64,000 bases of DNA from Ashinkailepas kermadecensis (Eukaryota; Arthropoda; Thecostraca; Neolepadidae), in NCBI GenBank assembly GCA_034440615.1, contig JAOTOM010005056.1, forward strand, positions 97,501-161,500. Direction: 5' to 3'. The number at the start of each line of letters is the position of its first letter. Position 1 is the first letter of the stretch. Position numbers and translations under genes: made by a program. Under the pieces are notes generated by a model. That model worked only from the letters and a program-made list of their open reading frames with translations, was not told the DNA's origin and ran no database searches. This document shows, piece after piece, positions 47,951 through 60,180 of the stretch.

Positions 47951-48488
47951 ACCGCGGGGCGGGCGCAGACGCCTGAGTCCAGCCGATATCAGCCATCGCG
48001 TACATCATCAGCATGTAGATGCGTGCGGACGGCGCCTGATCAGGTCCGGATATCAACAGACAGCCGGGAATAATCAGAGTCGCCAATACTGGCAGCACTG
48101 TGAGCCCAGTTCCGATAGTGCGGTGGGAGCGGTTGGTTCCAAGTGAGCCAGGGCACATCACGTGTCGGCGCGTCGAAATTCATCGGCACATGTCACGCAC
48201 CAGTTGAAAAGTGATGGCCAGGTCTAGAACATCACACGGATTGATATTTTCGAACCCGGTCCAATCTGCATACGAATAAACCAGTCCAGTCCGTATCCAT
48301 ATATGTACTCGATACAGATATCCATCAACACATCAACACATCTCTGTCCAACCCGTTTTCAAAAATGTAAAATAGTTAAACTCGATTGGTTGTAGTAATA
48401 ATTAGTAGTTAGACCATAAACATCATGCAATATTTTAGCTAGCATGACAAAGGAAAATATACCTTAACATCTGGTGTGAAATGTGCAT
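47951..48488. other. No feature recognised
   Basis: Unique-looking DNA; a few TCCATATATG/ATCAACACATC words near 48290-48345. Confidence 0.5.
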
Positions 48489-48489
48489 T

Positions 48490-48560
48490 ACAATTTTCAC
48501 TATCTCTACCTCTATCTCTATCTCTTTCTCTATCTCTATCTCTATATCTATCTCTATCCT
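48490..48560. repeat. (TCTATC)n simple repeat
   Basis: About ten hexamers of CTCTAT with single-base variants. Confidence 0.9.
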
Positions 48561-49344
48561 GCTCCCTGTCTCCGGCAGCTGGCGTCGCCGGTGTGCCATG
48601 AGCCGCGTCACGTCCACGCCGTGGCACGACGTGGTAAGCAGTGTGCTGTTGAGTCGCGGCGGATATGCCGCAAATGCGCCGATTATGCGCCGCCGGTCGG
48701 CACTTAACGCCGCATCGTAGTCCGATAATGCGACTCGCGCGGGAGACAGGAGCGCGCCGCTCCTCCACCGCCGCCGCCGCACACAAATGGCCGTCTGGCT
48801 TTCATATGTCTGGTGGATAATTCGATATCAGTCTTTGGCTGAGTGCTTAAAACTTAAGTGCTTAAGTTACCCAGATAATTGCAGGTAATATGGTAGCTGC
48901 AGCTGCAGGTAATTTACATGTATGAAACATTGCCCTTCGTAGTGCGCAACAAAGCAAACTCTGGCATTAGCTTGCTGCGGAACCGTGACAAGGGTGGAAT
49001 ATAACGACTGTAAAGTATTGCATTCTGTGACAAAATGTATTTGCTTTGTTTTTACTGGAATGGGGTATGGGAGGTTTATTTGAATATGTTAAATTTTGAA
49101 AGGGAATGATGGAAATTGGCATAAGCTATCAACAGGTTGCGAACATATGAATCTTCTCACTGCGTGCTGGAATAAGTCATAAGTCAAACAAAATGCACCA
49201 GGCGCGATATACGCTTCAGTCGAAAGTGCATGCAATCGTAAGCAGGATGGTGTATTTTTTAAATCGTACAATTGAGGCTTTTCTAGATAAGAAAAATACA
49301 CGTGCGTTTTTCATACACGTATCCGCATGGAGAGTCTCGATTTA
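48561..49344. other. No gene recognised
   Basis: GC-rich at 48580-48780, then AT-rich. No domain-bearing frame before the transposase relic begins. Confidence 0.5.
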
Positions 49345-50132
49345 CGGCATGGCGGAGTGCGATTCAGTACGCTCGAGCATCGCCTGCAGAAGGTGCATCT
49401 CTTTCAGCAGCCTGCGGCAGTGGTTGCCCTCGAACTAGCCGCCGTGGTAGTCGGACCTGCTGGTGCCGAGCTCGCTGGCCCAGTCATCTGCGGTCATGCT
49501 ACAACCAGCCTCCTTCCAGGCATCGTCCAACGCTGTGACGAGACGGTTGACCACACCCAGCATGCGGTGGAGCTCCATGGGCCGCACTAGGTCTAGGATG
49601 CGGGTGCTGTTGATGAAGCCCACCAGTAGTGGCTTGTCCCACATAGTTGTTGAGCTTTATCGCGGGCAGCTGCTTACCAGTTCGCAGGCAGGCTGAGTGC
49701 CATGCCTGCTGCTGAGCGTCCAGTCCCTCAATTGTCCTCAGTGTGGACTGCCTTTGGATTTCTCTCTTGCTGTATCGCACCAGTGGCACGGGATCTTCGA
49801 ACCAGATGGGCTCTGGATGCCGCAGGCGATATTTACCAGCTTCATATTAGCAGCGAGGACGGAGCAGATGCTGCCGACATCTTGAGTAGCACCTGCACGT
49901 TGTGGTAGGTTTCCGAAACCTCGGGAACGAGGACGGGGATGAGGAGCTGCTTGACATCTCCAGAGCAAGAGGTCTGCCTCCCAACGTCGGCTTCGTAGGA
50001 GAGGCGTTTCTCCCCACTGTGCTTTGGCTGAGAGTGCTCTTCCAAGATAGTTATGCATACTTTGAACATAATTCCACCGCCGTCAAAATCAATATCCAAC
50101 AGGTAGCTGTCCGGGTTGTTGCGAGCCTACAT

Positions 50133-50146
50133 CACCGAGCTGATGA
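50133..50146. repeat. 14-bp target duplication, left copy
   Basis: CACCGAGCTGATGA, repeated exactly at 50213-50226. The length fits target-primed reverse transcription. Confidence 0.85.
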
Positions 50147-50212
50147 TTTAGTTGGTTGGTTATTTGGACTTGGGGCGCATCGACTGTGATGGTCGCGTAG
50201 AGCCCATAACAA
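50147..50212 (-). mobile_element. 66-bp retroposed LINE/SINE tail
   Basis: Minus strand: ...CACAGTCGATGCGCCCCAAG, then TCCAAATAACCAACCAACTAAA-like sequence (written in parts to keep it short), matching the LINE tail at 20445-20490. It is flanked by a perfect 14-bp target duplication and interrupts the transposase reading, so it came after the transposon. It is a severely 5'-truncated insertion. Confidence 0.75.
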
Positions 50213-50226
50213 CACCGAGCTGATGA
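50213..50226. repeat. 14-bp target duplication, right copy
   Basis: Exact copy of 50133-50146. Confidence 0.85.
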
Positions 50227-51119
50227 GGTCACCCAGGAGGTTGTTGCTGGAAACAGCTCGCACCTGCTTCCTGGTTGCCTCGCCGTTAAACTTGATATCC
50301 ACGTCCAGCCAGACAACGTGATGCATAGTTTCAGTTTCAAGTGTTGCGTTGCGTGTCACCGGTGCCTCTGTCAGGACGTTCTCGACAGATTCGTGGCGGA
50401 AGGTCGCCCTGATGTATGAGCTGACCCTGATAGCCTGGCGTGAGGTCAGGTTCCCGTCCACCTGAAGGCCTTTTCAGCCTCTTCAGCGCCACAATGACAC
50501 CGTTTGGTCTTCCTCCTATTTGTCCTGTTGGACTCAACCGACACGGAGAGCGGCGATCCACGTGTGATTAGCCTGAAGGGCAAGTTCGTTGTCTTGTCTT
50601 TTCTTGTCTTTTGTTATGACTGCTGCCAGCATCTGTGCACCTTTACCGTCGGTCGTTCTTAGTCGGGTGGCGTTCTTTCTACGCTCGCGTATCGTGCAGA
50701 CGTGGCTGTTCCCTTTGTTAGCTCCGTGAAACAGCGCTTGCCGGTGACATGATCACCAATAATGGGAGAGAAGGTGACGAGGAGCGCCGGTGGCCCGAAT
50801 TCCGCTGGGATGGGCAGCCACGGCGGCCAGCCACTTGGCACACATCGCAGTAGCAGTCAGAGTCCTGGCGTGTACCAGGACTCAACGAGTCGTAGGGGAA
50901 CTTGTGGATCTCCGGTGGAACCTGCTACTTTCCGCTGTCCATCCGCGCAAGCTTCCTCGGGCCACAGTAGCAGATGCCGAGCGGGAAACGAATGTCAGCA
51001 ATGTTATGCTTGCTGTTGAAGTGGCGGACGAGTCTTGTTGTTACTATGTCGTTGGCTTTCCCGTCGGCTTTATTCATGCATGCAATGCATACTTTAGCTC
51101 GGTTCTCCGCAGGATGCAA

Positions 51120-51404
51120 GCGCGAGTGCGGCGAAGTTAATCATCAAAACTAATGAAACTGATATCCTGAAACCACATCTATGCACAGTGGGGAAAGGCG
51201 AAAAGACCTGCGAGAGGCACGCAAGACATAATTGCAGACACAACGTTGTTAAATTTTGAATGTGTACGGCATGTTATCACTAGGATCCCACCTAAATGAC
51301 TGAAAGACTAAGCATATTCACCACCAACACTGACTGGCATATATGTAGATATATATGCTGCATTGCGTAATGTCATCACACGTCAAGCTAATCATCAAGA
51401 ACAG
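51120..51404. other. No feature recognised
   Basis: AT-rich flank of the transposase relic. I looked for an inverted partner of CACAGTGGGGAAAGG (51185-51199) on the left side and found none. Confidence 0.4.
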
Positions 51405-51955
51405 AAAGAGAGGTAGAGGGGTAGAAGGGTAGAGGGGTAGATGGGTAGAGGGGTAGAGGGGTAGAGGGGTAGAGGGGTAGAGGGATAGAGGGGTAGAGGG
51501 GTAGAGGGATAGAGGGGTAGAGGTGTAGAGGGGTAGAGGGGTAGAGGGGTAGAGGGGTGGAGGGGTGGAGGGGTGGAGGGGGTGGAGGGGTGGAGGGGTG
51601 GAGGGGTGGAGGGGTAGGAGGGGTAGGAGTGGTAGGAGGGGTAGGGGGTAGGAGTGGTAGGAGGGGTAGGAGGGGTAGGACGGGTAGGACGGGTAGGAGG
51701 GGTAGGAGGGGTAGGAGGGGTAGGACGGGTAGGGGGGTAGGAGGGGTAGGAGGGGGGTGGGGGTAGGACGGGTAGGAGGGTAGGAGGGGGTAGGAGGGGT
51801 AAGAGGGGTAGGAGGGGTAGGAGGGGTAGGAGGGGTAGGAGGGGTAGGAGGGGTAGGAGGGGTAGGAGGGGTAGGAGGGGTAGGAGGGGTAGGAGGGGTA
51901 GGAGGGGTAGGAGGGGTAGGAGGGGTAGGAGGGGTAGGAGGTTAGGAGGAGAGAG
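51405..51955. repeat. 9-bp G-rich array (GTAGAGGGG)n to (GTAGGAGGG)n
   Basis: About 60 units. The left part is GTAGAGGGG, then GTGGAGGGG (51555-51615), then a mixed section with GTAGGACGG units, then a long uniform GTAGGAGGG run at 51800-51945. Minus-strand Pro/Leu/Ser/Tyr translations of about 200 residues are artefacts. Confidence 0.95.
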
Positions 51956-53875
51956 GGAAAGATAGCTAGTGTTGTAAGTAGCACACTCGTTCCATTTCAA
52001 ACCGCTGTCTTAATCGGAGGCTGCAGAATGGAAGAATATGTTCCCAGCACTGTCTATCTCGCAAAATATATCTGGGCCAAAATCCTCACAACATTTTCAG
52101 CGCTTTCATATATTGTGCCAACACTGAAGAAATCGCTTCGCAGAATCCCATATAAAAATGATTTTGTCATCGCCATGCCCGAACATCGTTCCGGAGTAAA
52201 TTATTGTTGAACCTTGGAAGTCTGACGCGAAAAAGGGTGACGAAGAATCCAAACAGGATGGACAGGCTAGCGATTTATGCAAATGAAGACTAATCTGTAG
52301 AGCAGCCTTCTGTTTTTGCAGGTCCTGTTCTGTGGTACTAGAAAATGGCCCGGTAAGTCTCTAAATCGCCCATTGGAACTCGGAGACATTCAAGGAAAGC
52401 TCGAAAATCGTCCGGTTAGACTGGCAAAGAATCAGAGGAGGGGAACTCGGAAACGGTCGGACGACCATAAATATTCAGACCAGGGTTTTGAGAGGCGGTC
52501 TGGGGAGCCACTGAGTAGCGACTCGCGCAGTGTTTTCCGGACACCTCAGGAACTTCTTTCCAAGTAACAACGGAAACACGTGCGAATTGCATGCTAGGGA
52601 TCATTTACTGGATGCTAAATATATTAAGCTGAACCCATTGATATCCGGAAAGCATAATCGTAATCAAGAGAGAGTAATATCAACTGTCGCCACTGACCCT
52701 AAGCGGACTAGTGACCCACGAAGCACCGGCGGGGCTTATTGCCCAATGTGAGATGCGTCGCCAGTGGTATCCGGATCACCTTCAGTTGCATTTGGTCAAA
52801 CTCTGGTGTTCCCTCACTGGGATTGAAAGCAATCGTTTCTTATGCATCATCAGCTTGTATTTTGGAAGCGTTCTTTCTGGAGTTTGGGAAGTCCCATACA
52901 CCGTTAGCTAGAAGTGTGCACGGGAAAAAACCCAAAAGGGAAACTTCGAGCGACAAAAACGCCAGCCGTTAATGCCCTTGTATTGATCGGGTTGGTGGTC
53001 AACCAATCGGCGACCACTTGTACAACAGTTTCAACAGCAATGCCACCTATTGTCCCAATGTCCACACTGTATCCCAGGCTACATATTGCCAGCTTTGACA
53101 ATGCAACTCCATCTCACCTCTCCGGCTGACCAGTCCTGACTCTGACCTCCTCGGCTCCTCCGCAGCGACTGCTTCACCAGGGCCAGTCGAACACCACTCG
53201 GCCACGTGTCATGGCGTAACGACACAGGACCCACCGGCCGGCCGTCGTCTCCAGTGAGAGCGGAAGCTGACCTGGCATAACACCGGGCGACAGCCGCCGC
53301 TCAAGGCGTCACATGCCGACGTCAGCGCACCGGCAGATGCCGGCCGAATGTCTGGGATCCGCTCGAAGCTCGGATCCATCCCAGGATACATGGGATCCAA
53401 ATGCATTTCGAAAGAGGGGCCGAAGTTGAATTCGTTGCAGTCCCAAACATATTCCCGCCTGTCATGGCGATGACGCCATAGGGGACTTAACCCATGAAGT
53501 CACAAGTGCACATAGTGACGCAATTCTTGTTAAAATAAACATTTATTTGGTTGCATTCTTCCGGTATGGTTGTGGGCCATCCGAGTTATCTTTTTTGTGA
53601 GTGTCATTACTTTTCTGAGATACTGAGAAGAAGGGGTTGCGGAAATCACCTTCACCTACTCCCCTCCGTCGGCGAAGAACGATATGCAGCAAGGCCGAGC
53701 GCGCATAAAATTAGCGTATTAGTGTCTCGCGTTTCTCTAGCACAAATTAGTATTCAATTGCATTGGGCACCGTCTGGTGTTGCCATCGTGCACCACAAAG
53801 CGCGCCGCTTCACGCGTGTTCACGTTGCGGCATGTCGATGCACCCACCGAACGGTGAGCATTTCCTCCGCACAGG
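51956..53875. other. No gene recognised
   Basis: About 1.9 kb. Frames at 52316-52567 (+), 52739-53129 (+) and 53551-53907 (+) show no domain. GC-rich at 53110-53400. Confidence 0.45.
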
Positions 53876-55185
53876 TCGTGACCTCTGCCGCCTCCAGCCG
53901 GTCGTGACCTCTGCCGCCTCCAGCCGGTCGTGACCTCTGCCGCCTCCAGCCGGTCGTGACCTCTGCCGCCCCCAGCCGGTCGTGACCTCTGCCGCCCCCA
54001 GCCGGACGTGACCTCTGCCGCCTCCAGCCGGTCGTGACCTCTGCCGCCCCCAGCCGGACGTGACCTCTGCCGCCTCCAGCCGGTCGTGACCTCTGCCGCC
54101 TCCAGCCGGTCGTGACCTCTGCCGCCTCCAGCCGGTCGTGACCTCTGCCGCCTCCAGCCGGTCGTGACCTCTGCCGCCTCCAGCCGGTCGTGACCTCTGC
54201 CGCCCCCAGCCGGACGTGACCTCTGCCGCCTCCAGCCGGTCGTGACCTCTGCCGCCTCCAGCCGGTCGTGACCTCTGCCGCCTCCAGCCGGTCGTGACCT
54301 CTGCCGCCTCCAGCCGGTCGTGACCTCTGCCGCCTCCAGCCGGACGTGACCTCTGCCGCCTCCAGCCGGTCGTGACCTCTGCCGCCTCCAGCCGGTCGTG
54401 ACCTCTGCCGCCTCCAGCCGGTCGTGACCTCTGCCGCCTCCAGCCGGTCGTGACCTCTGCCGCCTCCAGCCGGTCGTGACCTCTGCCGACTCCAGCCGGA
54501 CGTGACCTCTGCCGCCTCCAGCCGGACGTGACCTCTGCCGCCTCCAGCCGGTCGTGACCTCTGCCGCCTCCAGCCGGTCGTGACCTCTGCCGCCCCCAGC
54601 CGGTCGTGACCTCTGCCGCCTCCAGCCGGTCGTGACCTCTGCCGCCTCCAGCCGGTCGTGACCTCTGCCGCCTCCAGCCGGTCGTGACCTCTGCCGCCCC
54701 CAGCCGGTCGTGACCTCTGCCGCCTCCAGCCGGTCGTGACCTCTGCCGCCTCCAGCCGGTCGTGACCTCTGCCGCCTCCAGCCGGTCGTGACCTCTGCCG
54801 CCTCCAGCCGGTCGTGACCTCTGCCGCCTCCAGCCGGTCGTGACCTCTGCCGCCTCCAGCCGGTCGTGACCTCTGCCGCCTCCAGCCGGTCGTGACCTCT
54901 GCCGCCTCCAGCCGGACGTGACCTCTGCCGCCTCCAGCCGGTCGTGACCTCTGCCGCCTCCAGCCGGTCGTGACCTCTGCCGCCTCCAGCCGGTCGTGAC
55001 CTCTGCCGCCCCCAGCCGGACGTGACCTCTGCCGCCTCCAGCCGGACGTGACCTCTGCCGCCCCCAGCCGGTCGTGACCTCTGCCGCCTCCAGCCGGTCG
55101 TGACCTCTGCCGCCTCCAGCCGGACGTGACCTCTGCCGCCTCCAGCCGGTCGTGACCTCTGCCGCCCCCAGCCGGACGCCTGGCA
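53876..55185. repeat. 26-bp minisatellite, about 50 units
   Basis: Unit GTCGTGACCTCTGCCGCCTC plus CAGCCG, with two recurrent variants (CCCCAGCC for CTCCAGCC, and GGACGTG for GGTCGTG). Because 26 is not a multiple of 3 and no unit contains a stop, all three minus-strand phases are open for 458-550 codons and encode the same 26-residue cycle rich in Gly, Arg and Ala. All three phases being equivalent argues for a repeat artefact. Confidence 0.97.
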
Positions 55186-55686
55186 CGCGGCTCGGCGGTG
55201 GGCTGACATCTCACCCCCGGCTGCAGCCCAGCCGTATGGGCCGCTCCAGCACCGTGTCTGGCGGCAACACCGCGGTGCCCGGGGCCAAACGGTGCGCCCA
55301 CGAGCACCAGCGCCAACGCGTCGACTGGAGTACTTAGCCAACCGTGCGCTGGCTTGCGGCATGTCTCCATTTGGTATTTCGGTATCCATTTGGCTGCTTC
55401 AGGTAACATCCCCCATGTGGAAAATTCAGAAGCAGTCAAGAGCCTGGGAGCTCGTAGCCGCAAGCTCTTCAGTGACCTTTCAAATCAAACGAGGGTCGCA
55501 GGTCAGACACAAAATGCTTTCAGCATCCATTTTGTGATATTCAAATGTGCATAGACATCACTTTTCAAGCATTGGTACACGCGACGGCGACAGCATGGCT
55601 CAATTAGGGAAAACTCTTCCTCGCAAATCTATCTCTATCAATATATCCTTTTCTATCCCTAACTATGTTTCTCTTCCTCTGTCCGC
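55186..55686. other. No gene recognised
   Basis: GC-rich near the array, then unique DNA. The minus frames reach the array from here (starts near 55389 and 55463) and need not be real. Confidence 0.45.
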
Positions 55687-56600
<914 letters not shown>

Positions 56601-56603
56601 GGC

Positions 56604-56836
56604 TCATGGTGGTGAACATTAGGGATAAACCAAGCATCGAGTTCGCCTTCATTTGTAGGGAAAACAACAACTATTCAGCGAACCAACACTTTATGACTTA
56701 TTTGCAAAGTGTTAGTTTGCTCTATTAATAAAATGCTTTATTGACGAAATGTGAGCTTGTCCAAGTTCGATATTTGCCCTGTCAATGAAGGCCGACTTTA
56801 TACTTGAGCTATGCCTAATGTTCACCACCATGAACT
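56604..56836. repeat. Imperfect inverted repeat (hairpin or small foldback element)
   Basis: CATGGTGGTGAACATTAGG at about 56606-56624 has its reverse complement at about 56813-56831. The match continues inward to TTCATT / AATGAA (about 56650 and 56785) with mismatches, giving arms of about 50 bp. A second perfect 8-bp stem, AACACTTT / AAAGTGTT, lies between at about 56684-56712. It could be a MITE-like foldback; I see no target duplication. Confidence 0.6.
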
Positions 56837-57329
56837 CTATCAAAGAAACAAAGATATTCCTCAATGAACTTGACACGCCAAGGCCATAATTATATTTTAA
56901 TCTCAGAAATGGACGAAGTACAGCTATACACTTGATCCGCAAATAAATTCCTCTTGCACAAACATCCTCTTCGGTATTAGTCATCACTTCACAGCACAAA
57001 AAAAATGAACAAAACGGTTGCAGTTTGTCGCGGAAAATCATTCGACGTTGTGTGATGAGAAATTCATGTTTAGTCGGCTGGTCTGAATTGATGCATTTTG
57101 TATCACATGATCTGCATGACACGTCAGAAATACTGCCCATTTGACGTGCGATGCAGAAGCGCTGCTGGTAGCTGCCAAATGATGATGCGCCGGTGATGAT
57201 GGCTTGACGATGACGCTCTATTGATAACCGCCGAGCGCTGACGGCCGATAATCATGCTTTAGTAGAGAAGGCCTGAGGTGCTCCAGGATCGCCGCGGCAC
57301 CAGAGCCCTGACAACTATGGCGGCTTCCG
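56837..57329. other. No gene recognised
   Basis: The minus frame at 56712-57140 (142 codons) overlaps the inverted repeat and is not recognised. GATGATGCGCCGGTGATGATG words near 57180. Confidence 0.45.
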
Positions 57330-57535
57330 TCCTGGAGGGGGCGGTGGTGCCGGTCTCTGGCGGTGCGACAGGTCATGGCAGTCTGGACGGGAGCCAATGG
57401 ATAACGTCCCTAACACGACCTCCTGTGAGCTCCTTGAGCGGGCGGGGGCGCCGGTCTCTGGCGGTGCGACAGGTCACGGCGGTCTGGACGGAAGCCAACG
57501 GACAACGTCCCTCACACGACCTCCGCGGAGCTCCT
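57330..57535. repeat. Two-copy 101-bp duplication
   Basis: CGGTCTCTGGCGGTGCGACA at 57351 and 57452 anchors two copies that also share GTCTGGACGG, GAGCCAATGGA/AAGCCAACGGA and ACACGACCTCC. Confidence 0.9.
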
Positions 57536-59545
57536 GCCGTTTGTCCGCCGGCAGACCGACTCCCTCGAACGTCTGCAGGCACAGGTGCTGGGGCAGAGGC
57601 TTGCGAGCTCGCGCACCGATCCGTGGCAGGGCGTCTTGTGTTCTGGTTGTGCCATCTGCTCGGAAGATGGCCAATCACTTTTCGGGTGCCACACCTCTCC
57701 CTTGCTATTTTATATCTTGTCGCTGCGCTTGTTCAGCATGTTGGTGGGGCTTTCGACCTTTTCAGGGGAGTCTTCAACTCTCCGGAAGTCGACGGGAAAC
57801 GACACCCCGGCACCTTTCCGATCATGCCTCGAGGCGGCAATTGTGCACACGACACCTGAGGGCAGCGCATGCATTGCCGAGTCAGCGCGGTGATGCATCA
57901 GCTTCGTGGGGAGGGGAGGGGGAGGTGGAGGGGTGCACCACACGGTGCTGACGCTGACGCCGTCTGGCGGCTGGACGCTTCGGATCGATGGCACTCGGCT
58001 GGCAGAGCACTTCTCATGCGAAGAATACCATCGATGAGCATTCGTGCTGCATGTGTGTTTATGACAATCTGTGGCAGTATATGGCACAGGCGACTCATGG
58101 AACGCGAAGGTGTAGTTGGAGTTCACGTGCATGCATGAATATCGGAGAAGAAGAAAAATAGATGTTGCATGCATTAACGCAACACTCACATGCCTCATAT
58201 TTTGCGACAATGAGCAGGAGGAAAACTTGGGTACCATGGATGAGGGGAAAAGCTAGCAACTATCAGGGTGTACGAAAGCATGACATTCAGGAGACTGGCA
58301 TTGACACATGATAGAACGTATTTTTTTCATGAAAACGAGCAAGCTAGTTAGTTTGATGCAAGCTAGTCTGACGGGAGCAAGTTAGTCTGATGGGTGAAGT
58401 TATGGTAGCCATATATATATGGCTGCCTATATATAAATACATACATACATACATTCGCATCCATACCAGAAGGCCACAAATGCCCGTACAAAGGAATGAA
58501 CTAGTGAACACACAAACATGTATAGCACACAAAATGATTAGCAAGTGCACACATGAATGGAACATTTAATCAGGAGACAGTCACACAGCAATTAATTTGT
58601 ACTTGCTTCCTGTGTTTCCTTCGCACTAGTCGCCAACATTGCTAGTTAGAAATTACACCAGCATAAGGCGTCTATATCACTAGACGAACGAGGGTAAGTG
58701 GTAAAAAGCAGTGCAGTCAAATATCCGAGTGTATGTATCAGTCATAGCATTGAGTGACCATGCAGTCATGCGCTCTCAAGGATGCGTACAGAGCTGAAGT
58801 GATTTCGAATACGAAACATTTACCAGCGTGCAGGGGGACGAAATAAATACAGAAATAGAAAGGGCCATCTCTCTCTCTGGAACTGATCTCGAGACCACGG
58901 GATAACCATTTGCCAGATGTAGGCCATTGGCAAGCGCGACTGCATTGTGAGGTGTGTTATGAGCTGCCAGTGCATGGGAATGAGGCCGCAAGTTTCTTGG
59001 AACGAATATTGCGAGTACTGCAGGATAAATATCACGATGAACGCTGGTAAATCTAAAAACGAACAGAGCAACTCTGACTCCTAGTGAGAATATTGGAACT
59101 TGAAATGCTGCATTGCAAGGTGAAGCGCTGTTGTAAGCTGCCAACGAGTGGAATGCCGCAACGAACCTCCGTCATTGAACAATAATTAAAAGCAATTCAT
59201 GAAGAATATCGGGATAAAAACTGGCTAAAACCATAATCGAAAGGGCGCACCTGTCCTTGAGTAAGGAAATTAGAACAAAGCACGCTGTAGCAAAAAGTGT
59301 GTTGTGGATTTTAAAACGGTCCGGCCGAATCTGGTCGATCAGGTGCACTTTGATGCTTTATGCACGGGAGAAACGTCACCCGGGCTTCGCCGTCGCTCGT
59401 AGTTGGGCGTGATCTTGACGGACGCATGTCACAAAATTAGTTGACCCTCGTGCAATCTCGTCAAACGAGCTGATGTGCCAAGATTGGCACGGTAAATGCA
59501 TACGCTTCATTCAGATGGCGGGCCGATTGTCGCGTTGCTCAGAGT
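57536..59545. other. No gene recognised
   Basis: About 2 kb of mixed DNA. Open frames at 57278-57951 overlap in several phases on both strands. Short TATATA/CATACATA microsatellites lie at 58413-58452. Nothing is assignable. Confidence 0.45.
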
Positions 59546-59550
59546 GAGCG

Positions 59551-59592
59551 CTCTCTCTCTCTCTCTTTCTCTCTCCCTCTCTCTCTCTCCCG
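59551..59592. repeat. (CT)n microsatellite
   Basis: CT dinucleotides with two interruptions. Confidence 0.85.
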
Positions 59593-59640
59593 GGAAAATA
59601 ATAGGACATGAATCCGAATACGGTTGATTGATCGCGCCAC

Positions 59641-59882
59641 GGCCGGGCCGCCGGCGCCGATACAGACGGCGACGGCCGCCCGGTCCCCGGCCGTCGGAAC
59701 AGCGCCGCGCGCGCGACCGACACCAGTCGCCGGCCCGACAGTCGGTCGGCAGACAACGGTCGGCCGGGCCGCCGGCGCCGATACCGACGGCGACGGCCGC
59801 CCGGTCCCCGGCCGTCGGAACAGCGCCGCGCGCGCGACCGACACCAGTCGCCGGCCCGACAGTCGGTCGGCAGACAACGGTC
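59641..59882. repeat. 121-bp duplication inside a CpG-rich block
   Basis: Two near-identical copies start GGCCGGGCCGCCGGCGCCGA at 59641 and about 59762. Each contains CCGTCGGAACAGCGCCGCGC and ends CAGTCGGTCGGCAGACAACG. The CpG-rich block extends to about 60120. Confidence 0.95.
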
Positions 59883-60180
59883 GTCGCAAGAGCCGCGGCC
59901 GATCGACGGCCGAGAACCATTTCCGGCGCATGGTCGGGCCGACCGCCAGGCGGCGTCGCCACCGCGCCGGGGGTCGGGCGCCGCCGCACCCGTCGGCCTG
60001 CAGCTCACACACCGCCCCCCCTCCCCCTCCGGCTCGGCGGCGGTCGGCGGGGCGCCGACGGTTCCTTCGGGACGCGGCGGCCGCCGCCGTGGTATGCTCG
60101 CGTCGCTGGGAGAGATCGGGTTGAGTTCAAGGTAGGATCGAGTCGAGCATGGGGCTAGGTGAGAGCGGTTCGGCAGTGCC
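59883..60180. other. CpG-rich segment
   Basis: Extremely GC- and CpG-rich. Arg/Ala/Pro-rich frames are open in multiple phases of both strands. It could be a promoter-type CpG island, but no transcript signal is visible. Confidence 0.3.

Larger units (their letters stand above)
49345..51119 (-). pseudogene. Transposase-like protein (GFDGGG / ELHxMLGVVN / YHGG family), badly broken
   Basis: Reading leftward from 51119: an N-terminal zinc-binding-like region (CIACMNKADG ... ICYCG), a poorly conserved, frame-broken middle at about 50920-50560, then DGNLTSRQAIRVSSYIRATF (about 50462-50403). A block DIDFDGGG (about 50098-50075) likely holds a catalytic Asp. It is followed by KQLLIPVLVPEVSETYHNVQ, LKLVNIACG-like, PCHWC, MELHRMLGVVN and SDYHGG with FEGNHCRRLLKEMHLLQAML. 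A TAG at 49438-49436 interrupts just after YHGG, and at least four frame changes occur. The order matches an uncharacterised protein family I recall from cnidarian and arthropod transposons. The superfamily is unknown to me, and I could not find terminal repeats. A 66-bp retroposon lies inside it (50147-50212). Confidence 0.75.

Noticed and set aside
51185..51199. CACAGTGGGGAAAGG as a terminal repeat of the third transposase relic
   Set aside because: No inverted partner was found left of 49345.
53737..55463. Minus-strand frames of 458-550 codons
   Set aside because: They are the 26-bp array read in each of three phases. The same peptide cycle appears in every phase, which is a repeat artefact.
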